From Ganoderma boninense (lineage: Eukaryota; Basidiomycota; Agaricomycetes; Polyporales; Polyporaceae): a DNA stretch of 64,000 nucleotides. A program made the position numbers and the translations under genes. The DNA lies in the NCBI GenBank assembly GCA_002900995.3, contig CM035314.1, forward strand, positions 205,754-269,753. The letters are read 5' to 3'. The notes beneath the pieces are model-generated. The model did not search any database and was not told the DNA's origin. It saw nothing but the letters and a program-made list of their open reading frames with translations. Within the stretch, counting starts at the first letter, position 1. Every line of letters starts with the position of its first letter. Below are positions 22,628 through 35,311 of the stretch, in pieces.

Positions 22628-25008
22628 ATGCAGTCCCTCTCTCTCGTCCAGCTTCCACCCCGACCCGCCTGGCCATTTCCCAAACCCAAAGCCGTAATAC
22701 CAAGTCAAGACCCATACAAAAGTGTTCGACGCAGCCCATGGGAGGCTCCTCTGTGTTGTCGACATCCGTGGCCCACTTTCTGCACTCAGCGACCTCGCGC
22801 GAGAGGCAGATCTGTCTGCTGTCATCCATACGAGTGACTGTGGCTTCTTTGGTCTGTACTTCGAACATGGCGACATCCTCTGAGACACTGACGCTGTGAC
22901 AGAGTCCACCAGTCTCGACAGGATAAACGACCGCGCCCTCCGCCACCTCACCATGAGCTCGCCACTCATCCCATCGCGCCACGGAATCATCTCCTCGCGC
23001 CCGAAAACCCCCTTCCGCAATTCGTTCCACAGCGGTGACATCCCTCGTGTCCTAATGCCCCTCCTCCTGCCCGGCCAGTTCAAACGCCAGCTAGCCGTCT
23101 ACCTCGTCTGATACCGCGCCGCCTCATCGTCCTCGAGAAGTTCCACGCCAGCTGGCACGACATCGATAACCTCCGCCTGCTCGACGAGGTTACAACGCGC
23201 TGCTTCGACATCGGCGGCATCAGATTGCGGCTTCTGGGTCTCGGCGGCGCGCGACAATGGAGACGGCAATGCGACGATTGCTGGCGGGCAGGGCACGATG
23301 TGGACTACGGCTCTGCAGATCAGTGAGCTTGTCGACACCGCACAGCGTGTGTTTGATCCCACCGAGACGCGTCTGCTCGTCACCCACGCCAGTCCTAGCC
23401 GGGAGGGCATCCTGAGCCAGCTCGGGCTTGTCCTCAAGGTGGATCTTACAGTCTCCGCGGGTCTTCATTTCCGCTATGCGTCCTCATATAACGAGTTCAG
23501 CGTCCAGTCGGATTTTGAGGGGCTTCGACGCAAGGTCGTGGTTGGGGAGGAGGCATTTGACAAGGTTTGGGAGAGCGTCAAGTTGCAGGTGGACGCCGTC
23601 ATCGACGACCACCAACGTGTGGTGCTCGACAACGCACTCTCGGTCGTCGAGCGGATACCGCCGCCACCCAACCAGACGGGCCCGATCGGACAGCCGCACG
23701 GCGAAGGCCCAGCATGGACGAGCTGTTGCAACTGGAATTTCTGTGACGCGGCGTACGGCTGCTTCGTTCTCGGCATCAAAGGTGGCCGTGTCAGTGAGGA
23801 GCTGAAGAGCCAAGGTTTCAATTACGCGCATCGCCGTACCGTGACGCCGTCGACGGTCGCTGTGACGCCGAGTTCTGCGACTTCGCAGCTTCCCACCCAG
23901 GGTCCGTACACAGGTGCCGCTGCGACGCCCAATGGGACTGGCACGGGTGCTACGGCAATACCGGTTGCAGCCGAGAAGTCGCTTCCACTACACCTCACGG
24001 GCGTGAAGTCAAAACCGTCAACTTCACCCCCCCCCCCGATCTCCACAGGATCGGGGAGGGAAACGCCAAAGCTTAACGGCAGTAGCGCATCAAATCAGGC
24101 GGCACTGGACAAGGCGGAGAAGAAGAGGGCGAAGAGGGGAGAGGAAGGAGCGCAAACAACAGGAGCGTGCAGATCGTGACGCAGCGAAGGAGGGCGCTTC
24201 CTCCCCTGCCCCTAGGACCAGAGCGGAGGTGGACCTGGGCAGCCCACCGTCGAAGTCCGGCAAGGCGACGCCTGAGGTTGCGACCCGGGGTCGACAGGAC
24301 CGGAAGGGCGGACGGACAACGGTGTGATGTCGCCCGCGACCGAGAGCACTGGTGCGAGAACGCCGACGACCAAGCGGCCCCCGTGGACGATCTTCATGCG
24401 GATGGCAAACCCGGTTAACGAGGCTGACGTCAGGGAGTTCTTCGAGGACGCGAGGGAGGGGGTGAGTATATGCTGCATGCTTTGGTGTGACACGCCGGTA
24501 CTGACTTAAGATGACTTAGATCACGCGCATCACGTACCCCGGGAACTTTGCCGGTCGAAACCAAAAGATGTGGTACATCGAGTTCTGCAACGAGGAGGGC
24601 ATGATGGCGGGTTTTTCGAAGGATAGCCAGGTGAATGATTTTGTTTATCGATTTTGCTCCCACCCAGTCCAATCGCAGCTTTCAGACTCTGAACGACTGC
24701 ATCCCTGAGGTGAAGCAAGCAATGGACAAGAAATCTCGTAACGCTGAGAACGCCGGGCACAGAGGGACCTTTTCTGGCCGTGGTCGTGGGGGATGCGGTG
24801 GCTTCGCAGCCCGCGGGTTCACCTCGGCGAGTGGAGGCGGACCCGGCCGGCCGAACGGCGACGCTCCAGGGGCTCCCGAATCCGGAATGTCGGTGGGCTG
24901 GAGCCTGCTGGAGCCTCGCACACACACACAAGACTATGGCTTTGACCTATTCTCGGTATGTGATTCCATCGTTACCTCGTTGATTTGCCACATGCATCAT
25001 CCTCCTTG
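22628..25008 (+). pseudogene. DUF2433-type calcineurin-like phosphoesterase, frameshifted
   Basis: Successive pieces fit one fungal protein: an amino end from ATG 22628; VVDIRGPLSALSDLAREAD and VIHTSDCGFF (about 22755-22845), standing for the metal-binding D-x-R/H-G and GD blocks of phosphoesterases; SLDRINDRALRHL (22905-22945); DEVTTRCFDIGGIRLRLLGLGG (23190-23255); then a long intact stretch from TIAGGQGTMWTTALQI to VVERIPPPP (23275-23665). A Pro/Ser/Thr linker, an RRM-like part (VREFFEDAREG, intron 24461-24519, ITRITYPGNFAG) and an Arg/Gly-rich tail follow. Introns keep GT-AG ends. Frameshifts near 22725, 23115, 23255, 24150 and 24325, an in-frame TGA near 23109 and a loss of about eight codons near 23250 mark it as a pseudogene. 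The family role is poorly known. Confidence 0.7.
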
Positions 25009-28000
25009 AACCTACGTAATGAACTAGTCGCACGTCGCCCTCACGCTGTTTTTTCTTTCTGCATCCTCCATTAGTATGTTCATAACACCCAGCTTCGCTC
25101 TCGCGCGTGGTCCCCGTCCTCCCGTGCCAGGTAGTTTGGAAGCACGTAAATTCTGTTTACGAACTTTATGATGCTGTCCGAGTAAAATCGTACACCGTCG
25201 CGTCCCTAATGTGCGTCGTGTCCCTGTCTTGGCAATGGCACGCGTTGATACCCCGGGTGTGCGGTGGCTGTGTGCTGTTGTCTGTGGGTGCGCTGGCCAA
25301 GCGTCGGGTGTGGCTGCTCGGGAAGCCTGGCGAAGCGGTGCCGTTCGACAGCGGTGGTGCGAGCTGTGCGCAGAGCCCATTTTACGCAGTTGATAATCGC
25401 AGACATAGGCGGTGTGGTGGACTCTAAGTTGAGTGTAGAGGGCTCTAAGTTGAGCAGGGAGTGCAAGGGGAGTATACTGGAGTATAGTGGTGCTGCATCG
25501 AAACGCGGGCGTCTATTGCACACTGGGACACACCTCGCTCTTAGATCTGCTCATGACATCTCTTGCACTCAGACTCGACACAGCGATGTGCTACTCTCCT
25601 CCCCGCGCCGTTGTCTCTTGCCTCCTGCAGCCACCATCTCTGCCATGCTCAGCGCAATCCCCGTGTATTGGACTCTGGGGACTCAAATTGGCTGCCGCGA
25701 AACGCTGGAGTGCCGGAATCGATTGGGGTACGCGAGCCTGGTGCATCCCCTGCCGTCTCCTCCCTGCATAGCGAGTGCCACTCAGCATTTGGTCATAACT
25801 AGCTTTTGCTGACTTGTTTTTCTCACCCGCACGCTCACGTTCTGCATCCAGTCCTTCGCATAGCATCGACTTCGCGTGCGACGGGGCGCCTGGCAGCGAC
25901 CAGGAAAGACAACGGACATCCGAAGATCAAGTGTTGATCCCGAAGCCAATTTCGCCTTTTCTAATGGCCAACGGCCGGACGTCATCCGACCGTGTTGATC
26001 GAGACGGCCCTTGGGAACTTGAGTTCTCGCGTGCGGCGCTATGAGAGGAAGTTGCGGCTGGTCGCAAAGGTAACGCCGACGCCAGTCCGCATTCGCGTCC
26101 GTACGAGCCTTCGAAAATTGTCTCCCGGGCTCGTCCGCGCGACACTGAACAGGATCCTTATATGTTAATGAGGCATGTAGCTCGTGTTTTGGGGGAGACG
26201 AAAATATATTTGTGAACTGAGGAGCGAATGTCCCCTCTCGAATATCGAAGGTTTCTCCATGTCCTACTTCTCGAGTCCCCCCGAAGTCCAGGCTCCAGAT
26301 ACATCCCCGCTGTTCTCCGGATACACTCCCAAATATACCGTCACAGCTCGTGTTTCTTTCTCTGGCCGCAAGCCGCCGCTGTGATCAGCCTGGAAACAAC
26401 CACGACGAACGGAAATCAAGTGCCTCCTTAATTTGTGATGATGAGGAATTCGGGCTCGCCTGTGATAAGAGCGTCGCACAACGTTTTATCCTGTGCCTGC
26501 GTGAGACCTGAAGACGGTGCGCATCGATCGTTGTAGGTTCTGGCTTGAAATGATACAATGCATTCTGCCACAAAGCGTCAACTGCTGCTACAAAAATCAA
26601 TTCACTAAATAGCAACACGCACCGCGGTAGAACCTCCACGCAGCCTTCGCGTACAGCTCCTCGCCTCCTTCTCTACCTCGTTCTTGAGCTTGAACGCTGC
26701 CTAGCAATCCCCGCTCCGCCTCATCTCCCCCACCTCGCGGTGCAGCTGTGCTTGCTGCTTGTCTATCGCATCCTCCATACTCCTAGGCGACGCCGCGCGC
26801 TGCAACGATCGCTGTCGGTCACCTGAATGCGACAACATGCTCTGTGCAGTGGAATGCTCCCCGAGTCTGTTTACCCCGCCCTGACATCTGCTCATACACT
26901 GGCGGCGACTCGCTCACCATTATCCGGTTCCTCTCTCCTGCTCCAACCCGAACTCAGGCGCTTAAGTCAGGCCCGCGCGTCCGTATCGAAAGCGGCGCCT
27001 GCTCGACTCCGTGGCTCGGGCGGGGGAGGTTCACCGCGGGCTGGACTACGCCCGATGTCGGACTAAGGGGTGGAGATGTCAGGAAGTCGACTAAGGTAAA
27101 GCAGCGATGCCGATACTTGCGCAGCCACATACATTCGGATGGGCAGCGTTGCGGCCGCCGTCTCCGTCCTGCCTAACGCGGTGCTCAGTGCGGAGTTCGT
27201 GGCACGTGGAACTGGCATTCCAGATGAGAGGAAGGCTGGTGTATGAGCGATCGGGCGTCGTGAGATCCGAGTGGACAGATGGGGGGCTGTGGTGGTTGAC
27301 ACTGGCGCAAGCGGTCGCTCGTGGAGATGGCAAGGCCGGGTCGGAGGCTGCGCTCATCGGAAAGCATGAAGCTTACGGGGCCAGTGGGATTGGGAATCCA
27401 AGGGACAGGGTCAGGGACAGGGACACGAGAGATGAAAGGGCATATCACAATGGTTGACAGACAGCGAACGGAAGAGGATGGGATGAGGACAGAAGGGATG
27501 CTTTGTTGAACGAGGTTACTTGGGATCCGTCGAGTGGTTTCTGCTCGCGTAAGAGGTTGAGTCTACGACAGAAGTCGTCGTAGAACATAACGAACTGCGT
27601 GCCAGAGATTGAGGATCGCGAGGTAACGGAGCCGCCTGCGCTCATGTTCTCGCAAGAGATGGGAAGTGGGCGCACTTCGTCGGTGTCTGTCTCGGAGTTG
27701 GGCTCAGAGAACGATACTGGCATGCATAAGGTAGAGCGATGAGGGCTACGGATCGTAGGGCGAGGGCGCGGATACATTTGTGGGAGAGCGTGCTGGAACG
27801 ACCGGACTGCGTGCGGTGGTTGTTGAGGTGGTGCCCGGAACTTGGTAAAACACCACGTGCAGTGGACTAGAAGAGGGGGAAGATGAGCCCCTCTGCGAAG
27901 GATAGGCCGAATAACGGTATAACGCAACGTACGAGTGAGCTTTCGGAAACGGCAGTCGGGGGAGAGCTCCACGCCGCATTAGCAAGGGGCATCGCTATGA

Positions 28001-30349
28001 ATGTCGACCGGACAGCGATGATCAGCCGCATCCAGCTCTGGGTCCATAATAAGTCGGCGAGCAGCCTCGATCGATAGGCGATGTGGGGATCAAAGATGGA
28101 GGGGTTTTCGTTGATAAACTGTCGTCGGATGGCGAGAGACCCACAGGAGGGAGGATAGCGAGAGACCGACAAGGGGGACGATGGCGAGAGACCGACAACG
28201 AAGCCGCGGACGCGGTGATTATGATGCGCGACGGGCCGACGGCGTCGATGAGTGCGCGGAGCCAGAGGACTCGCTTTCCCACGCATCATCAGTTGGAAAC
28301 ATGCTCCTTCGTTCTCTGTTCTCCGTTCTCCCATCACCCCAGCTGAAGGACATCCATCCAACCTCTCCCTTTTTCGCATGCGCTCACTTCTGCGGTCCCC
28401 GCTCACCGCCCCGATGTTCGTCTTTATGCTGTCCAACCGCCAGTCACTGGCGAGACGGCTGACGAGCCTTCGGACGTGAAGGTCTTTGCCGCCCGCGCGC
28501 ACTACGGCTCTCAGCGACGTTCAAGCTCACGTTCCTGTTCCTCAGTCCTAGCCGCTCTTTTTTCGAGGCCGTCACCTGGTCCAAGCCTAGTCCCATCTGC
28601 GGCAAATACTGGCAGCGATCTTCATCTCCCCACCGGAGCCTCTTTTTTTCGAGCGCATCTCGACGCCGTGCGTTCCGTCTACAAGCGCACAGTTCCCTGG
28701 TTTCCATGACATAGGCGAGTACTGCCTGTATTTTCTCTGAGCAGCAATTGCTGCTCGCTGTGCTAATTTTTGTTCGTTCCCATGGTTGATCCACCACAAC
28801 TCGATGGACCTCGTCGTCGCGCCACCGGTAAGTAGTGCGACTCACCGTCCTTCTCCTGTCCACACTGACATCCTTCACAGACGACGCAAGGCCCGTCAGC
28901 CATAAACCGCGCCCGTGCCATCATCGCTACTGTACCAGCCGCACGCACGCTCCACCGTGGTTGTGCTTTACACACGCCGGAGGTGTCCTTAATGCCCTTA
29001 CGCTTGCACGCGCCGTATACAGGATCGGCCGCAGACTCTGGTTCGTGAACTTCATTGTGCTCCTAACGTCATTGCTCATGTACTTGGGGCCAGGTGCATC
29101 TGCGTCCCTCGATGTTCATTCGTGGCTTGCGCATCCTCAACCTCCTCTCGTTGTACTTTTTCTGCCGCGTATGAAGCCTTTCAACCGTACGACACACGGA
29201 GCGACGCCGGTAAGCGATATAAAATCTCTTCTTCGATGTCACCGTCGTTCCACCCGCCCCGACCGGAGGAGAGCTGCGCGCTCGCCGTTCCATTCCTAGG
29301 TACGGTGGCCACTCGTGAAACGTGTCAGAGAGATGTGGCAAGTGCTAGGCAGCTGGAACCCGTGTGCATGTAACCAAGCAGTGTATTCGTGTCGAGCACC
29401 GATAGCACAGCGAGTAGTTCGGTCATTGCTGAAGTGCCAATCCGGACGACGAAGATGAATGTGCAGAATGCCGCGTGGAACATTTGTGGGAACCGCAGCG
29501 ATCTACTGCACAGTCGGAGTGGGCGCCCATGCAAGGAGTATTAAACGTTGAGGTGGTATTGAACAGATTCCGCCGGTAGAGCTTCCATGGCCGCAGTCGC
29601 AGTCATCGCGGGTCTTGGCTACGACCGGGGAGACGCTGATGGAGCGGTTTGCTGACGTACTTCTCAGGTAGCTTGATCACTGTGGTGCTGACGATATTGG
29701 GGCAACGCTGGCCATGGGGGTTGGGCGAAGGTGCGTTAGTATACAAGGACTAGTGGAGGTCTGGGGAAAGCGCGAAGTCGTCCCCGTTGTCCTTTCCTTT
29801 CCTTTCCTATTGCCGTGTGAGGCTATGCCTGGTAGGCATTGGATACATGTGTAGCTACTCGAGAATAATAGTGGTCGGCGTGACCTGGGGCCCGAAGCTC
29901 CATTGTCCTTGCCATCCAGTTCTCAACGCTAGCGCGAGAAGTGTCGCCATCAGCGTTAGCGTTGGCAGAGGAGTTTAAGCTGGCAAATGCAGCGGAGTGG
30001 TACTTGAACAGCCTGAGGATCGTGTGGACGCAGAGCAGTTGATATTTCTGCCGTTCTTCAAGGGCGTCGTCCGGTGCGCTATCTGACTGAAGGATCTTTC
30101 ACTGCCAGATCAACGTTTCTGGGGAGGATCCTGTGTGATTCTCCAATCACCTGAAGTACATTGCACCAGCATGAGAAGGAGTCCACCGTAAGGTCAATAC
30201 GGTTCTCCACGTAGCGATATCTATCCATTTTCCGACTGAACTACTTATTTGGAATACAGGAGTTGAAACAAGTACATTGGATAGACACCCGAGACGGCGA
30301 AGTATAACTACATAACCACACATATTCAAGTAATCCCCATGAGCACGGT
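25009..30349. other. No gene recognised
   Basis: Many short ORFs and no recognised domain. A minus-strand ORF at 27445-27972 and its neighbours have a protein-like stretch (FVMFYDDFCRRLNLLREQ) that could be part of a decayed gene. A plus-strand ORF at 28835-29299 has one hydrophobic run (FVNFIVLLTSLLMYLG), possibly a membrane segment. A 26-bp tandem repeat lies at 28127-28200. Confidence 0.4.
28127..28200. repeat. 26-bp tandem repeat, 2.8 copies
   Basis: Units start at 28127, 28153 and 28179 with the core GAT(G/A)GCGAGAGACC(C/G)ACA. It is too short to say more. Confidence 0.8.
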
Positions 30350-32053
30350 TCAACCGCAGTGGCAGCTTCGCCCGCATGCATAGCATTTAACGACAGGAGG
30401 TCTATTGGGATTGAGGTATTGCTCCCGGGGCTCGAGAGGATCGTCGTTCCAAGATATCAAGTATTTCACGATGGTCATATGTGTGAGGTTAGGGCTCCAA
30501 CCTCCCCAATCGCAGATGCGTCGGAGAGGCCAACGTAGCTCGGTGGAGAGGAATTGACAACCTCCTCGACGGAAGGAATGTGTGCCGTACGGAGTGGGAT
30601 CTCGGTCGATTTCCAGGAGATTACGACGGAACAAACGCAAAAACGTTTCCGAACTCTGAATGACGACAGGTCAGCATCATTCTCCGACAATCAAGCAGCA
30701 GAGCAAGACTTGCCATGGCTCGTTCCCCGATTCGCGGTCGGTCTCTTGAAGCGAACGACGGGAACAGGAACCCCTCGGCGACTTTGTATTCGTCAAGCCA
30801 GCATCCGATGGCGCGAACGGGACACAAGAAGGCTTCGTGAAGAGGCCGCATATACATCCGGAAAGGTTTGATCCCTGTATCATCCCAGGTACCAGTCAAC
30901 TGAAGAACGCGTAGGAGTGACTATCGGTAGTTACCTCCGAACTGATCAGTCTTGCGCCGCGTGAGGCAGAGCTCGACGACTGCTCCACCCTCTAGGACGC
31001 ACAGGTCTTCGAACCGAATCGCCAAGACTTCGTCGAAACGGAGTAGACACCAGAATGCGAGGGTGTAGGCTGCATGGAGGAGTCGCCGTGCCCGTGGCCC
31101 CACCGTCGAGGGTCCATTCGACACCCTGGCCGATCCCGGCACGATATCCCAGTTCTCTGGCCTGTGATTGAAGTCGTAGAGAGTCCTTAACACGGAGGTG
31201 GTGATTGCCCTGGAGCTCATCGATACATCACCGTCCTGTGCCTAGTATGGGCAATGAAGACACGAAAGGAGTGAAGACCGCGTATGGACTCGTACCTTCC
31301 TGCGCCTCAATGAGACCATATATCTTGAGACTTGTAACGATAGGGATGGGTTTCCCTTCCATTTTCCGGTCTCTGCTTGGTGCCACTCCAGATTGCCTCT
31401 CGTCGGCGCCTTACCGAAGCGATATGTCAAGGCAGCGCGCATACGCATCGAGTAGGAGTAGCTGACTCGCTTCTTGGTGGGGGGCTTGTGAGTGCCGTCA
31501 AGCTCGACGTCGTCTGCCCTAATAGGTGAGAAAATGTAAGGCTATTGGTCATTGCTCCATCGACGACTATCCACGGCTTACAGTGATATAATCCACAAAC
31601 AGATGAGCTGAGGCATGATCTCCGCCGTCTCTTCACCGAAGACATCAACGCCTCTCTCGATGAAGCTCTCGTCCTTACACCACCGACTAAAGCGGTCAGA
31701 CAACCTATTGCGTGCGTGAATACGAATAATTATGTAAAGTATGCTCATTCGTACCTCATGTACTCCAGATGAGTGGAATCCTTCACTCCGCGGGACGCCT
31801 CTGCGAGAGCTGTACACCAACCCACGGCGAGCCCATCCGGCGAAGCGGGCGTATCATCGTCCTGGCCGTCGGGGGATTCAATAGCAGACCAAGACGCAGG
31901 TGAACTCGCCTCCTTTTCTGCCTCGTGATCATCCTCGACTTCGTCGTTGGAGATAGGATCCCCGAGACGGAGGAGATGCTGGACGCGAGCGGAGAGTGTA
32001 TCTGTGAGCCTGAGAGACATCGGTCGACTTCGAGACACGGGGCTCACCACCAT
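30350..32053 (-). CDS. Tyrosine recombinase, mushroom Crypton-like family, spliced
   Basis: Read right to left from ATG 32053 (or 32020, MSLRLTDTL). The core-binding part includes DGLAVGWCTALAEASRG, RFSRWCKDESFIERGVDVF and MRAALTYRFGK. The catalytic part has the full set: Arg in FWCLLRFDEVL, Lys in TRRKTDQFGG, His and Arg in THSFRRGG, Trp in WGGWS, and the nucleophile Tyr in TIVKYLISW. A CYACGRSCHCG cysteine tail ends the protein at TGA 30350. Introns with clean borders are seen at about 31744-31690, 31586-31520 and 30932-30872, and joining across them keeps the reading. Such enzymes cut and rejoin DNA through a covalent phosphotyrosine, and in fungi they move Crypton-type elements. No element ends were found. 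The gene looks intact. Confidence 0.8.
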
Positions 32054-35000
32054 CGGGCTTTATCTTTAAAAACGAAGTACCCAAGTGGAATCACGCGCTC
32101 TTGCCAGCCGGAACGGCCAGTAGAGGCGCAGGGGCATTCTACTAGCCCGATGACCGCTACTTGGCACAAGTACTCGGCCTGTGGCCTCTCAGCCCGGTTC
32201 TAATTGGAATTTCTAGGTCAGGGAGCATTACGCCAATGGCACTGACTCCCTCCTAAGCAGGGTGCACTGACCCGCCGGTCAGACCGAAATCCCGAGTCTT
32301 GAACTCCAGCCTCGCGACCCTGAGGGTCATCGCTGTGCTTCGCTCCGATCGGAAATGGGCTGAGACGCTGCAGGTCCTCCGCTGATTCTCCACATATTGG
32401 TACCGAACTAACGTTGACCATACTCGGTAAGCCCGGCCCAACAATATTGAACTGAGAAGAACGTTAATGAATGCGAAGAGGGAACAACAGCATCCGTTAG
32501 GGATCCGCTAATGCTCACCTCATTCGCTCCTGCGACTCAGATACTGAATAGATCTTTCGACAACGCGAGGGCCGTCTCAATGCCGGACGGTGAGTCGTAT
32601 AGATTGAAGCGTGGAACATATACGTGCCGAGTTTAGACTCGAGGGAATCGAGGGAAGAGTGTGCGAAAAGGAGCTTATGGCACTGAGGCTGGGCCCCCGG
32701 AGAGAGAAAAAGGATGTCCTACGGGTGGGGAGTCGATGACTGGCCTGGTGATGGTGCGCGACGTCGCGTCTTCAGTCTGCGTGAGTCTCTACAAACGGCA
32801 GACAGCGTCGGTGGCATGGGGGAATTCGGTTGAATTCCACAGAAAAGTAGGTGGATCGGCAGCGGCGGTCATCCACCAAATTACAGTCTGTATTCGCCTA
32901 CGATCATCAGTGGATTTTAAGTCTCATTTTTGGCGTTGTCGAGCGCGAGGACTAACTGGTAGACGACGTTGACATTCTTGATGAGGACAGTGATGGGGTT
33001 TAGATATGTTCGCAAGAGATTGCGGTGGACCGCTCGCATGTGAAGGAGAAAAACCATATCCTGCGTGATTTGATCTGGGTCTGCGAAGCGCGAGAGCGAG
33101 CTGGGAGCTACATCCGTTAGGAACGAGCCTCATTTCAATATACGACCTGTGCCACGCAACACCTGCACATGCGAGCGGAAGAGACGGACATTGCTAGGTT
33201 GACTCCCTTTTTCCGTGCAGTCTGCCAGAAAAACCTCCCGTGAGCATGGTGCGCCATGGTCTGAAATTGCTGACCATGACTGACGATTTCTGAACTAGTA
33301 TCGTTAACTACTGGCAAGCAACGATGAGTAAACACTGAGTTTATTCACACAAGGAAAGTCATGGCTCAACTAATACACATAACGCATAACAGGGCATGGA
33401 GAAGGGAGGGATTCGGAGGGAACTCGAGCAAATACATTTGAGCTACGATGAGGCCGCCGGATGGCGCCCAACTGCTCGTCTATTTGTGGATGTTTGCATC
33501 GGCGCTTATACGGCCACGTCATGGCGACGGACATCGCAGCACTCGGCTCGCAAACCAAATTTGTCTTCCCTCCTCAACATCGCCAGTCGCTCTGTGCTGC
33601 TTTGTCTCCGAGCCTACCTACCTCGCTGGCTTCCAAATTCACACGTTGGCCCGTCATCCCGGCATTCAGCTTGCGGCTGTCAGCACTCTGCCATATAGTC
33701 TGAGTGTTGTACGCCGACTCTCGGAACTGCCCTCACCCATCCTCTCGACATGGGAGACCTTCGACGCCATCCCCTGGAGAGCTTTTGTTCGCTGTTGTAC
33801 CAGGTGCGTTGCTCAGGCTGCTCAGGCTCCTTTGTCCCGATCCCCTCGCTCTTCTCATTCACCCGTTGCACCAGGCTCGCTGTCCTCATCCTCACCGATG
33901 TCTACATCGACATCGCTGGTACACACTCGCCCCTGCCGCTCTTGCTTGCCCTCCCCCCCCACCACCACCTTCTGCTGCAATGCACACTGGGCATCGCAGG
34001 CACGTCGCTGAACCTGCACCACGGTGCGCATGATCGGGAGCAGGGCGATCCATGTGCTCTCGCACTTCGCGCTCTTCACGACGATGTCCTCAGGTGCTGC
34101 AACGTTGGAATAATAAGAGGTGAGTCTAACATGCTGAGTCTTATTCCATTCTATCTCTCCCTTTTCTTTTCCTTCGACGTCTTCCAACGGCTGCGTGATG
34201 CTTCTGATAAGTTTATTCGCTGAAGTCCTGTAATCTTCGCCGTGCTGCTAACTACGGGTGGTTAACGACTCAAGCACGGTACCCGCAGGTCTGTGATGAC
34301 GGAGCTGGTAAGTCTTCCACCTATTCGTACTACATTTACCTTGCTCACGTCGGCTTTCCTCCGCTATGTCAGGTCCCAGTGTCCCTTACGTCCGTCCAAG
34401 TGCCTGGATAATGCTGGAAGGTTAGGCTTGTGTAGGGCGCATACGGGGCGGACTTGTTCTTGCTAGATACTTGTTCATGTACATGTAGAGACTGATGTCC
34501 TCGTAGTACTTCATATATTCGACTTTGTTTCATATCTGTATGGCGTGATAAGTGGAAAGGAATATTCAAACAATGTCAAGCCATGGCTCAGGAATTGCTT
34601 GCGGTCTGCCATGGCCTGCATTCTACCGTCCCCCCCAATATTCCTGGACTATATCTGGCTATTGCTCGACTATGTCTCACCTTTTTGAAACATTCCACGC
34701 TATTCCCGTGGGAGGTTTTTTGAGGTACTATGCATGAGTGGGGCATCAGCTCGTGCCTGTGATCGTGTTGACGCGCATATGTCGTAGAGTACAACGTGTG
34801 CGTCCTAAAGGTAGAGCAGGAGCAATCGAAACAGAGGCAGAGGAATAGGGAGTCATAATTTGCGACACGAGGAGTCAAGCGAACGGTGAACGGAGATGTA
34901 GTACAACGACACCGAGGTTACTGTTCCTCGCTTTCGAACCAATTGGAGCCTTAACCCGTCATGGCAATCGCCAAAGAGCATTGTCGAACCACGAGACAAA

Positions 35001-35311
35001 GTCTATTCAAGTTGAAGGTGATGACGGCCCTGCAACAGTGCGGCGGTTAGTTCGATCCATCGATCCGACAATTGAGACTTGCACACCGTTACTTGCCCCG
35101 AAATTGAAGGTTTCCTCGCGGCGGACTACTAGACGTTGTCCGTTTCCGCTTCTGAAGAACGGGGATCTGGATATCAGTCGGGGTCGGCGCGGGCTGCCGA
35201 GTCGACATCATGCGTGACAGCGCCCCACGATATCGTCCATCCAAAACAAAAGAAGTCTTCAGTCCATCCTGAGAAACAGAGGACGGAAAGTGTTCCATTC
35301 CTCCAGGATGC
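32054..35311. other. No gene recognised
   Basis: Overlapping ORFs at 33396-34230 have no domain I can name. A motif reading WETFDAIPWRAFVRCC at about 33745-33795 recurs in weaker form (LFETFHAIPVGGFLRYYA) at 34679-34735, suggesting a diverged duplication about 930 bp apart. Several hydrophobic runs hint at a former membrane protein, but the frames are broken. Confidence 0.35.

Noticed and set aside
28127..28200. CRISPR-like array
   Set aside because: Units are directly adjacent with no spacers; it is a plain tandem repeat in a eukaryotic genome.
30350..32053. Starship-type captain gene
   Set aside because: The recombinase belongs to the mushroom Crypton-like type with a Cys tail rather than the DUF3435 type, Starships are known from ascomycetes, and no cargo boundary was seen.
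33396..34230. DUF6533-type membrane protein
   Set aside because: Hydrophobic runs are present, but the family's conserved start and core could not be found in any frame.
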